Origin: Xylogone sp. PMI_703
Taxonomy: Eukaryota > Ascomycota > Leotiomycetes
Length of the DNA stretch: 64,000 nt
Reading direction: 5' to 3'
Assembly (NCBI GenBank): GCA_021399445.1
Contig: JAJTUQ010000004.1
Location: 1,612,001 to 1,676,000 of the forward strand
The translations under genes and the position numbers were made by a program. This document shows, piece after piece, positions 30,488 through 40,547 of this stretch (its first letter is position 1; each line of letters opens with the position of its first letter). The notes under the pieces are model-generated. The model searched no databases and was not told the origin of the DNA. It worked only from the letters and a program-made list of their open reading frames with translations.

Positions 30488-33324
30488 ATGGGCGATCTCG
30501 CCCTTCAAGTACTCTACATCCTCTACTTTTGTGTCCGAAATCGTCCTCGAGTCTCCGTCGGCTCTGTGATCTTTTTGATTGCACTAGTGTACCATATGAG
30601 AGATGCGTTCTATTTCCGAATGTCGATGGCATGGTGGTTTGCTTGGTCATGGTTTTCCAGCGTGCTTAGCATCGCAATACCTCGGCGAATGCCAGTAGGA
30701 TGGTTCATTTTCTGGGTATGTCTCATCTGCGGTTTGATCGCTGCGATTCATCCAGATCGATCACCATTTAGACTCTTCGGGATGACAGCATTGATCATGG
30801 CTATTCGTTCTCCAATATATGCTATTTATCTGTTGTACTTTTGTCCTGGAGATAAGAGTAAACTATTCCCTTTCAACCTATTTGCCGGAAGATGGAGAGT
30901 GAGCCGCCCAAGATGGTATCCTATATGGTCGGATGCAGACGACGAAACAATTTTATGTGGACAATGTAAGAAATTTACGAGTGGCTCTAAGCTGATAATG
31001 GGATCAAATTATCTTTTTGCTAGATTAGAGGAGTGGCATGCGCTGTTCGACTCTTTCAATGCTCTGAAATCATCTGTTGAGGGGACACCACGATGCGGTT
31101 TATGCGTTCTCTTTTGGTATTCTATGAGTGAACAAAAACGCTCTGAAATTGCTAAGCTTGAAGTTCCCTCACGTTCAGCGCAACAGCCGGAATCTACATC
31201 GCCCAGTATTAATGCTCCTAATACCTCTGTCAAATTAAGGGTTAGAGTCTGGGAGGAGCGACCTCTCTCACAGTTTGTATGCGCACAGTTGTTCCGAGGG
31301 GATGTTGCTATCGGAGCTCGACTGTTGGTTCATAGAGGGGAGCTATTTGCGAAACGTAAGTTTTGAATTTTGTTGATTGAACATATACGAGACGGCTAAC
31401 GAATACAGCCTCTCAAAGATCGACCTTACTACTATCATCGACGGACTCTGAGGGCCATATTAAGCAGGCTAAGTCTTGGCTCGATCGATGTGCGAAGCAT
31501 CATACACTCTGTAAGGGGGTAGGCGATGCTCCACGTAAACTGCCTACAAGACTCGTACACGTCTCATCTACCGATGATGCTCCAACGATTAAACTTGTAG
31601 AAACTAACGGGATGGATGAAAGAACTCGATACTTAGCTCTAAGTCATCGCTGGGGTGGTAGTCCTACTTTTACGCTTACAGTTGAAAACTATTTAGAGGC
31701 TCTCGACAACATTGATATCTCCCAGCTCTCTAAAAATATGAGAGACGCAATTAAAATTACTCAGCTTCTTGGGTTTTCATATATATGGATTGATTCAATT
31801 TGTATAAAACAAAACTCGGCAGAGGATTGGCTATATGAAGCTGCAAGGATGGGGAACGTATATTCTGGAGCTTTCTGCACTCTTGCTTCTACAGGAGCAT
31901 TTTCGGGAGACGATGGTTGCTTTCATGAAAGAGATGAACAAAGTCTTCTTCCTGTGAAGGTGGGGATCTCATCGCTGGACAATATGACTTCCCATGGCAT
32001 ATATATTCGCCGCGACGATGTCTTCGATTTAGAGCGTAACGTTGACCGTGCCCCTCTCAATAAACGCGCCTGGGTGTTGCAGGAGCGTCTTCTCTCTCGT
32101 CGAATTCTACATTTCGGAATCGATATGATTTACTGGGAATGCTGCTTACGATCAGCCTCAGAACTTCTCCCTAATGGATATATCTATAAGAAATATCCCG
32201 AAGATTTTAAAGATAATTATTTTCCTGGACTTCCAGGAATTGATACGAGAGCCGGGCTCGAAGAAGCCGAACGACGGGGCCGCGGGTTGTCATGGGCCAC
32301 AGAGGAGACGGTCAATCGGCGTCCTCCCCCGCCAACCTTTGATCCGGATGGCTTACTAGGTAGCTATGCAATCTGGCAGAGAGAACGGGGGTTTTGGAAA
32401 GATGTACGAAAGCCCGCTCCAGGCCCCTGGCAATATGATGAACAGAGTGATATCGGTTTCGGATTTCGAGCTGCGCTAAGGACACTTGCCGAAAAGGGAC
32501 CATCGTGTAGTGATGTGGGTGTGTTAAGTTTTAGCACTCTCTGGTACGAGATTGTGGAGCCATACACACGCTGCGATTTGACCCAAGCAAAAGATAAGTT
32601 GATAGCTATATCCAGTATTGCCCAGGAGATCCAGAGGAAAACTCATTACACATACGTGGCGGGCTTGTGGAAAGAACGTTTATTAACAGACTTGCTTTGG
32701 TTTGCGGCCGAGGGGCCAGGCACAAGACCAACGGAGTCAGAATCAGGCTCGCCGAAATTGATTTACCTGGCACCGACTTGGTCCTGGGCATCTTTGCAAG
32801 GAATGGTTGGAAACGATCTTATACCAGATAATTCACTTGGCGTAATTAATATAGCAAAAAGACTGGCTACAATCGCGGAAGTCGGAATATCTCTTACTGA
32901 AAATAATGTCCACTCAGAATTTGGTGCCGTTGAGGACGGCTTCTTGGATATGAGCGGCCCACTGTGCAAAGTAGTCATCTCTGTTGCAACTAACGAGAAG
33001 GAATGGTATATCAAGATTGGAAAGGATCGTGACAATGCTGCTAGATTCTTTCCTGATACTCTTGACTGGAATCAACTGGATGGGCGACGGGAGTCCGAGT
33101 TATATTGTTTATCGTGTCTAACGCTATCCGTCAGGAAGACAGAGAGTAGTGGTGAAAGAATTGATGTCCAGGGACTGGTTCTCCGCCGCTTGAGAAACCA
33201 CAGGTATTTCTCACTCCCAGTGTTCGAGCGGGTGGGATTCTTTACAACTCGTCGAGTGGATAAGGCTGCGAAGTTCATGAGTGGACTAATCAGCGCAGAT
33301 AATGAAACTGTGCGAATTGTCTAA
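30488..33324 (+). CDS. HET-domain protein with N-terminal membrane region
   Basis: Two exons (30488-31355, 31409-33324) give 927 aa; the intron is in phase and joins FAK to PSQRSTLL. Residues 1 to about 140 hold several hydrophobic helices (LQVLYILYFCVRNR, VGSVIFLIALVYH, GWFIFWVCLICGLIAAI, IYAIYLLYFC). Next comes a Cys pair, CGQCKKF, and CGLCVLFW further on. The HET domain starts near residue 360 with YLALSHRWGG, then FSYIWIDSICIKQNSAEDW, YSGAFCTLAST and NKRAWVLQERLLSRRILHF, the canonical blocks. HET domains trigger cell death in non-self recognition. Here an N-terminal membrane anchor might place the domain at a membrane; that is inference. The C-terminal 400 residues have no domain I recognise. 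Confidence 0.92.
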
Positions 33325-34012
33325 GGGCAGCGATGTAAACTTGAGATCATCTGTAGTTACCGTGGAGTTATCTTTGAGATTGCGTATTCAAGACAACTAA
33401 TGCCCTCAAAATTGGTTGATGTACGATATCATTCCAGTTTCTTCTATTATCTAGCCCAGTGAGCATTGTATAGGTACTATGAGCCATTTCAACTGGCCGC
33501 GGGAATAAGGGTTTTACTTTAATGAATTTAATACTTGAAGTTCACTAAATTTCCAGAGTGATTCATAGCGTGAAAGCTACTATAATTTAAACGATTTCAG
33601 GCCTTTAGGTTTCAGTAGTGTTTCTGCTAGTCAATCATGACGTATCTTTTTATATCAAGATCTCAGGCATTACATGACCCACTTTCTAACAATTTTCAAC
33701 TCCAGAGACACGGTGGAGATTTCAGCCAGGGCTATAATTCTGTATTGGAAGCTCGTCTCGCCGAAAGATATCGATTGCACAAGCTCAATAATCCTATGGA
33801 TCAGCTGGTAATGAGCGAGATTTTCAGAGGACACATACGCAATTAGCAAGCAGGCATAGCGATTACACGTGATATAACTAGCCTACCAAGTGATTGTATC
33901 TAAACTTGCCCACCACTAGTATCGTAGTCTCAATGGAATCAAACGAGAGGCTTTCTAAATATACATATCTAATTTCTAGTTCCACCTCAGTGCTACTCGC
34001 CTGCTAAGCACA
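33325..34012. other. intergenic, one doubtful small frame
   Basis: A 69-codon frame at 33637-33846 starts MTYLFISRSQALHD and has no recognisable feature; I do not call it. The rest is AT-rich spacer. Confidence 0.4.
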
Positions 34013-34699
34013 ATGCATTTAACCATTTATCCTATACAGGTCCAAGATGCAGATACCCTGATCCGAAAATGCGAATTTCCCGCCATTCAAGCTAATCCAC
34101 TTCATCTTATAAGGTTCCCTCGATCGTTTCCCGAAGCCCGGGAAAGCGAAATACAATGGATGGTAAATAACTTGAAAAACACACTAGAAAAGGATAGACA
34201 CAATTTCCGCAAGATCTGTGCTGATGATGGTACTCCTGTGGGGTTTGCTGGCTGGACTGTTGTACAGGACGAGGCATCTATGAACCAGAGACATGTAGGT
34301 AACCAAGATCAAAATTTCAATCCAGATCCGGAGACCCTGGACGTAGACGCTTGGTTAGAGGTATCAAAGATGCTTAGAGAAGAGAGAAATCGGGTATTAT
34401 ATGGTCTCAAGAATGCCTGGCGTAAGTTATTCCACCAATACTTTGATAACTTCTTATTAAACTTTCCTCCAGGCCTTATAACCATATCAGTGAATCAAGA
34501 TTATCAACATCAGGGCATCGGCTCAATGCTCATGAAGTGGGGCTGCGAGGAAGCGGATCGAAATCAGAGAGATTCATTCGTGATGGCTTCTCCTGCTGCA
34601 GTTAAGCTATACACAAAGTTCGGCTTCAAGAAGGCTGGTGAGGTGAGGACGGAGAAGGGAGTATTTCAAAGCATGTTTAGGAAGGCACAAATTCCATAG
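34013..34699 (+). CDS. GNAT-family N-acetyltransferase
   Basis: The frame is open throughout, but a GTAAGT...CCTCCAG intron at 34422-34472 (51 bp, a multiple of three, without stops) is likely. Removing it gives 211 aa and joins KNAWR to LITISVNQDYQHQGIGSMLMKWG. That segment is the acetyl-CoA pyrophosphate loop (Q/RxxGxG/A; here QHQGIGS) after the beta4 strand. FGFKKAGEV near the C terminus is also typical. The N-terminal part is variable, as usual. It probably acetylates a small amine; the substrate is unknown. Confidence 0.85.
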   Translation: MHLTIYPIQVQDADTLIRKCEFPAIQANPLHLIRFPRSFPEARESEIQWMVNNLKNTLEKDRHNFRKICADDGTPVGFAGWTVVQDEASMNQRHVGNQDQNFNPDPETLDVDAWLEVSKMLREERNRVLYGLKNAWRKLFHQYFDNFLLNFPPGLITISVNQDYQHQGIGSMLMKWGCEEADRNQRDSFVMASPAAVKLYTKFGFKKAGEVRTEKGVFQSMFRKAQIP

Positions 34700-36158
34700 T
34701 GCAAGGGCGGAAGTTTGAATAGTCTAGAGCAGTTAACATAATAAGATTAAAAACAAGGAGGACTTGTTGGAGGCAAGAGCCATATTGCAAGAAGCGAGTT
34801 TAAGTCAATGTCAAATGGATAATTAGAAACTAGTCCTACTCGACATTTAGTATCAGGCGTAGCCATGGTTCAATTTTACGGATATTTGATTCGCGAGGCT
34901 CCATAGAAATGAATCCCAAACCAGGGGTTGTGCAAGGCAATATCAGAAGTATATCAAAATCTATTACATTTGACTTATATATAAATGATACACTGGTATA
35001 GCCGTAGAAATTAGTATTGCGAAAGAATTTGAGGGGAAAGTTTTGAAGTATCTTGATGGAGAGTTTCGAACTTCTCAATATGTGTACGCGTGCGAGTAGC
35101 TGCTGGCAAACGGCAAACAAAACTTCTCACGGCATCTAGATAAAGATTAAGAACCAGGCTTCTCTTTCCAGTCACGGCGATGGACTGCAATTATTGTTTT
35201 CTATAGGTTTTATTGTAATTTTATGAAGCCTACAGATAATCCAATGGCTCTGCTCCATAATGCTCTCATGATTCCATAAATAGGAAATATGAAGTCTCTA
35301 GTAGCTAAGTATGACGATAACACTACGGTGAGGTGACGCGTGACCGTAGACCAGCTTTATCTCCGTATGGGGAGGACCCGCGTATGGTGCTACACGCTAG
35401 CCCTAGCTAGGGCTTATTAGGCCTGGGCCTCTTTGCTCACGAATATTACGTACTAGCGCAGTTCGAAATATGGTGGTTAGGGTAAGCCTAACTAACCGAA
35501 ATTAGTTGCTCCTACTCCTAAATACAGATAAGCACAACTACTCAGGGAGGGTTTCCCTGCTAATGCTGCACAAATGCCTAATCGCTGTACCTCCGTACGG
35601 TGAAGTCCTGAATGGCCTCGAAATACACTGTATGGTGGTTGTCAGGATCCGTAATCAACTTGCGTTCCTAGCCAAGGTTAGCCCTAGCCAGGAGGGCTTG
35701 GCGTAGTAGTATTCAACTGTATGTACCATAACACTACACTTACAGTCTTCCTTGCTACTCATACTTAACAGTAATCAAGTTCTGATAACTTGTAAACAGT
35801 TTATCTGAGAATCGTTACACTTGAGTCAGATTGCATCACGATATGGAAACATTGGTCACATAAATAAAGTAATATGTAGACGAGATTAATAACGGTGCTT
35901 ACTTTACCATAAATGTGACTGAGTTATCCACTAGATGTCATGGAGTAAGTGGAACTATTGAAGTCAGATACTAGGGGTTATTGACTGTATGTATGTACAC
36001 GTGAATGCTCTAATTTTGTGCAAAGTCCATATAAGTCTACTTTTACGCGCTGTAGTTTTCATTTGTCTAGATCTTCTTTATGTGAAAGATTCGAAAACAT
36101 CATCTCTTATTTGGCTAAATATTGAATTAAAAGCCATCATATCAATCAATCAACCAAA
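34700..36158. other. intergenic with decayed repeat-like DNA
   Basis: No gene is supported. Between about 35330 and 35720 base composition and word use change: CTAGCCCTAGCTAGG-type words, inverted motifs GGTTAG/CTAACC and CTCCGTATGG/CTCCGTACGG repeats occur. This looks like an old mobile element fragment. A perfect 16 bp palindrome lies at 35399-35414. Confidence 0.45.
35399..35414. repeat. perfect 16 bp palindrome
   Basis: AGCCCTAGCTAGGGCT equals its own reverse complement. It lies inside the repeat-like segment 35330-35720 and may be part of a transposon end. Confidence 0.5.
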
Positions 36159-36599
36159 ATGCTTCTCTTTGGATTTATCTTTGCTACTATTGCTCATCTA
36201 ACGACTGCACTCCCAGAGATGACATCTAAAAGACCGCTAAATGTCCTTGAAGCTCGAGCTGCCAACGACTTTTCGGAGTGCGTCGCCAGCTTTACAGCTC
36301 CGTACCAAGACTGTTATAACGCTGTTATGGCGATCGAGTTCTCTGCTCAAACACTTTACGAGAGTGGTGTCCCACTTCGGGTTGCAAATTACCAGGTTAC
36401 TTACATCAATAGGGGTCACGGGGGAACCCTTGATAGGGGCAATATGGGGAACTTTGCTTTTGACATCCTTGGAAGCTGCTGGACTCAGTCCCAGAAAAAG
36501 CAGAACTTCGCAAGCGCAGGAACTTATACTTTTCAGGAAGGTGACTCTACAGCTGGAATAGTGTGTATGGGCGTCAATGGTTCTCCATGCCCCTTTTGA
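36159..36599 (+). CDS. small secreted protein (146 aa), effector-like
   Basis: A single exon. Residues 1-18 (MLLFGFIFATIAHLTTAL) form a signal peptide. A dibasic KR at about residues 25-26 could be a Kex2 cleavage site before PLNVLEAR. The mature part is about 110-120 aa and has five Cys (SECVAS, QDCYNA, GSCWTQ, IVCMG, SPCPF), Gly- and Asn-rich stretches and no TM segment. I do not recognise a family. Size, secretion signal and Cys content fit secreted effectors or antimicrobial-type proteins, but this is only a class resemblance. It is flanked on both sides by more than 1 kb of gene-poor DNA. Confidence 0.75.
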   Translation: MLLFGFIFATIAHLTTALPEMTSKRPLNVLEARAANDFSECVASFTAPYQDCYNAVMAIEFSAQTLYESGVPLRVANYQVTYINRGHGGTLDRGNMGNFAFDILGSCWTQSQKKQNFASAGTYTFQEGDSTAGIVCMGVNGSPCPF

Positions 36600-37787
36600 T
36601 ACAATACAGTGTCAGAACCAATGGGGATGTGCGAATGACCTATAACAGCCGAAGTGGTTGTAGACCACTGTGACGACTGTCGCCGATACCTATTCAACAT
36701 AGGTCAATTATCCTGATACGAAGAAATGATTCAATTCTAGTGCCGTAATGCAATTTCTACTATGAATAATAATATAAATAAATTTTAGAACAAACAATTC
36801 AGTTCAAGTTAAGTTCTCGCCGTGAGTAATATATATCAGATCAATGTTGCGACGTACAATTTGAAAGAATGTACCTTACAACTTCAACTACAAAGATAAT
36901 CTGTGCATATAGATTGAAAAAAGAATTATGGGTGAACGGATTAGTAGAAATTCGGCATCCGGATCGAGTGTGTGGACTAGGCAGAAAATAAAGAAGTTCC
37001 AGCTTAACAAGTGCAAATCACCCAAGTTTCAACATAATAAGTGTTGTCATTTCCGTTTTGAAATAGTATTACTTCCAGATTAAGTGTAGACATGAAAATT
37101 GTAGGCCAAATAGTTGAGAGCAGGATATGTGATATTGAGTATTATGTATGTTAACTAATGACGTTTATTGGTTATCGACTATGACTCTGTTGGCCTATGC
37201 TCTCGGAGTGAGGCATCAACATTATCACCGGTGGGGCCTACTAACAGTCGAATAAGGGGGCTGTATACCGTGTAAGCCGCGGTGGTTCAAGCCTGTTTCT
37301 AGTGTCTCTGGCATGAAGCAGAGGCTAACCTTCCACGCTAACCAAAACCTATCGTAGGGACCTTCATAAGCCGCACGACAAGAAAATCATTTGTCCTCTG
37401 CTTTACATTACAATCAGTCGTTTGAAAAATTGATATTAAATACTAACAATAGGTATTGATGGAGAGGTATGATAGTTTAATTGTGGAATTTGTGCACTCA
37501 AAATCCGGGTAACCCGCGGATAAAAGCGACATTTATCCGATTTGCAAAAAGTATATGCAAAAGAGAACAGCTGTCCCTTGCTGTTTCTTTACCGTGGTAC
37601 AAAATGACGGAACCATATACTTTGTCTGAATTACACCGAATTATTATCTCAACGGCTGGCTTGCTTGCTTCCGCATACTTGGACCTGCGTCGCACAGAAT
37701 GCTAAATTGATCAGCCTCCCAGGGTTAATTAAATAAAGAGCTAGGACCATTTCCAAGTTTGATCTTGGAAATGAGATATCATCCAAA
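36600..37787. other. intergenic, holds repeat copy B
   Basis: A 1.19 kb gap with no supported gene. It contains the second copy of the short dispersed repeat (37187-37234). Confidence 0.5.
37187..37234. repeat. short dispersed repeat, copy B
   Basis: Begins CTGTTGGCCTATGCTCTC and shares GAGGCATCAACA with copy A at 8094-8140. Most differences between the copies are transitions, which fits RIP-like or CpG-type decay of an older repeat. Confidence 0.5.
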
Positions 37788-38915
37788 ATGCACTTAATAG
37801 CTCTATTGTTCGTTTTATTCTTTACATCCATCTCATTAGCCTCACATATCCATGATGAGAAATCTGTCACCTCATCTCCATCCTCAAATAGCACCTCTTC
37901 CGCAAACCAAACGCCCCGCTTAGTAGTGTACGTCCAAACATTCACCGACACCATGGGCAAACCACTGTCTCTACTTCCTCTTCTTGAAGAGAAGACAGGT
38001 GTGACGCATGTCATCATAGGATCTCTCCACCTTCATGAAGAACCTGGGAAAATAATGCTGAACAACGACCCACTTAACTCACCAATATATGATTCAATAT
38101 GGGAGGAGGTCAAGATATTGCAACGAGGCGGGATTAAAGTTATGGCGCTTTTAGGTGGAGCCGCTGGTGGTACATATCAGAGGTTGAAAGGGGGCGATGA
38201 TACAGTTAGTTGATATTATAACCGCAATCTTGAGATTGGAAATCGTATAGCTCACGAGTCATAGTTCAATTCATACTACCAGCCCCTACTAACGCTTCTC
38301 AGAAAATATTCGTTCGACGGCCTAGACATTGACATCGAAGAACCAGTTCCCATTACGGTTCCTCTTCGTCTTCTCAAGTCTCTCCGATCCGATCTTGGTC
38401 CGGACTTCATCCTCACTCTCGCACCATTCTGCAGCGCTCTAGCAGATGAAGAAGACGAGGCCAATCTCTCCGGCTTCTCCTATCTCGAGCTCGAAAATTT
38501 AGCAGAGATCCCAGATCCCAGCTCCTCAACTGGAGAGAAAACATCCCTGATAGCCTGGTATAATACGCAATTCTACGGCGGTTACGCAAAAGGAGTGTAT
38601 TTGTACAAGCGAATTATCGAGCAGCGGGGATTCGATCCGAGAAAGGTCGTTCTGGGAGTGGTCACGTCTAAGGAGGGACATGCATCTAGCTTTGTGAAGA
38701 TGAAGAAGTTGGTGACGGTTATTGAGGATCTGAAGGGTTTGTATCCGGATTTTGGGGGTGTTGCGGGGTGGGAGTATTGGGATGCTGGGAGCAGTGATAA
38801 GGAGTTTGGAGGTGACGGTGGTGGGAATGATGGGAAGCCTTGGAGATGGGTTAAGAGAGTTGGGGAGGCACTATTCACGGATACTGAAGGTGATCGAATA
38901 AAAACGGAACTATAG
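37788..38915 (+). CDS. GH18 chitinase-like glycosidase, secreted
   Basis: Two exons (37788-38204, 38265-38915) give 355 aa. The first 18 residues (MHLIALLFVLFFTSISLA) are a signal peptide, followed by a Ser/Thr/Asn-rich linker. RLVVYVQTF is the beta1 strand and THVIIGSLHL beta2. VMALLGGAAGG matches the SxGG motif region, though Ser is replaced by Leu-Gly. The catalytic motif DGLDIDIEE supplies the DxxDxDxE series with Glu as proton donor. The barrel is shorter than in large chitinases, nearer to the small class III/V-like type. It should cleave chitin or another GlcNAc polymer outside the cell. It ends about 150 bp before the convergent gene at 39069. Confidence 0.88.
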
Positions 38916-39068
38916 TACAAAATCAATAAAGTTGCTTTTAGAAATAGATATAAAGCAGTTTTAGTTATGACTACAAATGACTAGAAATACTAGATATAAG
39001 GATATCCATCGCATTCATTATCGCCATACTCCAGAGCACGCGCTAATCATCACAATATAGTACATCCC

Positions 39069-39998
39069 TTATCTTCTGATACGATCATTCCGATCATCCA
39101 TTTGAATAGGGCTAGAAAACACATCATCATCATAGTAAATCTCCCCGGTCGTTTCAATAACCTCAGTTCTCTCACCAGCCATAATATCTTCCACCGCATG
39201 GATCCGATTCAACCTCTGATGCAGCATCTGTTCCGCACGAAGATCGTATCCACTCTCCGAGTACCTAGGTAAATGCATTGGAGGCCTATTATGCCGGCTC
39301 GGCCTGCGACCACCGGTATATATAGGCGCAATTGGACTTCCAGTGCTCCAGTGAGCGTTCTTTTCGTCGTCGTATCTCTTCGAGGGGGTATTTGGGGTGG
39401 GATAGTATCCATGGCCCAGCAAGCCTTTACCGGGTCCACCAACATCATCGTCGCTCTCATCATCGTCAAAATGGCTTCCAATTGGGCTCTGGTAGAGAAT
39501 CGTCCCGAAGCCAAGCATGCCGAAGAATGTCACTGCTCCAACAGCAATCCATCCCGTCGGCCCAACATAAGCAGCAATGGTTAACGACAGAAACGTGAAA
39601 GCAGCAATTAGCAACCCGAATAGCACGCTCGTCACCAAAGTCGCATACCACAGGACCTTCCTCCTCTTCTTGGTGTTTCTTGTGCCGAAATATGCTACAG
39701 CGGATGGTCTCCACATACTCAAGGCCGAAGCGGCAAAAGACGTGATTGCCAGATCAAGAATGAAGAAGAGCCAGGAATTGGCGAGATAGTACTGCACGGT
39801 AAGCTTGTCGAAGCCATAGTCATGCCAGGGCTGGACGGGCGTCTGGATGATCTTCGAGAAGGTGAGTGAAGAGCCCAGGGTAGCGATTGCCACAATTGTC
39901 TTGAAGAAGTTGTCGAAGTAGTTGGCGAGCCTCTCTCCTGGAGGAGTTTCTGGTGCTGCTGGCTTTGGTGGTGGATTGGCTGGCTGACGTGAAGCCAT
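39069..39998 (-). CDS. four-TM fungal membrane protein, function unknown
   Basis: A single exon of 309 aa. The N terminus is Pro-rich (NPPPKPAAPETPPGERLANYFDNFFKT). Four hydrophobic segments follow: TIVAIATLGSSLTFS, YYLANSWLFFILDLAITSF, VLWYATLVTSVLFGLLIAAFTF and GWIAVGAVTFFGMLGFGTI. The cytosolic C-terminal half is acidic (FDDDESDDD) and then low-complexity, rich in Pro, Ser and Arg. I recognise this arrangement from uncharacterised fungal proteins but know no function. Confidence 0.8.
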   Translation of the reverse strand: MASRQPANPPPKPAAPETPPGERLANYFDNFFKTIVAIATLGSSLTFSKIIQTPVQPWHDYGFDKLTVQYYLANSWLFFILDLAITSFAASALSMWRPSAVAYFGTRNTKKRRKVLWYATLVTSVLFGLLIAAFTFLSLTIAAYVGPTGWIAVGAVTFFGMLGFGTILYQSPIGSHFDDDESDDDVGGPGKGLLGHGYYPTPNTPSKRYDDEKNAHWSTGSPIAPIYTGGRRPSRHNRPPMHLPRYSESGYDLRAEQMLHQRLNRIHAVEDIMAGERTEVIETTGEIYYDDDVFSSPIQMDDRNDRIRR

Positions 39999-40547
39999 AG
40001 TTATTTGGTTAAAACCGATAATGGAGAAAGAGTTGGGGGGTTGCGGCTTGGAAGGGTTTGGGGTGGTTGGATTTAGACACTATGATTACATGGTCGGAAG
40101 TGACCGTCAAACTAGATGGAAATAGACATTGCAATCTAGACAATTGCAATGGAAGTTGGCGAAAAGATGCACAATGTAAGACTAGAAATGCGCTGGCATC
40201 GGGACGTTGGGTTTATATTTTGTGTTGTTGCAGCTGAACGTTGTTATCCGTCTCATCTGTTGGACGGGCGACGGCGGAGAGCACATGGGCGGGCTCCTTC
40301 CCCGCATTGGCTGTCGCCGGGCGAGACCCTGGGCATAAGCTTTTAATCGAGACCGTCGCATACCAGCATGAGCTACGGAGAATAATAAAGGCTTTTAACT
40401 TCAAAATCTAGACTCATGAGAATGATATAAAGATTGTATTATCCAGGAATTGTATTGCATAAAGGTATAAATGCGTAAATAAAATATTCAATCTGAATGA
40501 TATGGACTTTGCAGCAATTAAGCCAGGTACTGCGACCACCGAGCAAG
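39999..40547. other. intergenic, no supported gene
   Basis: Promoter of the four-TM protein gene and 3' region of the next gene on the same strand. No notable motif. Confidence 0.45.

Noticed and set aside
33637..33846. 69-codon frame between the HET and GNAT genes
   Set aside because: Too short and featureless to call; it could be a small gene only if transcripts are shown.
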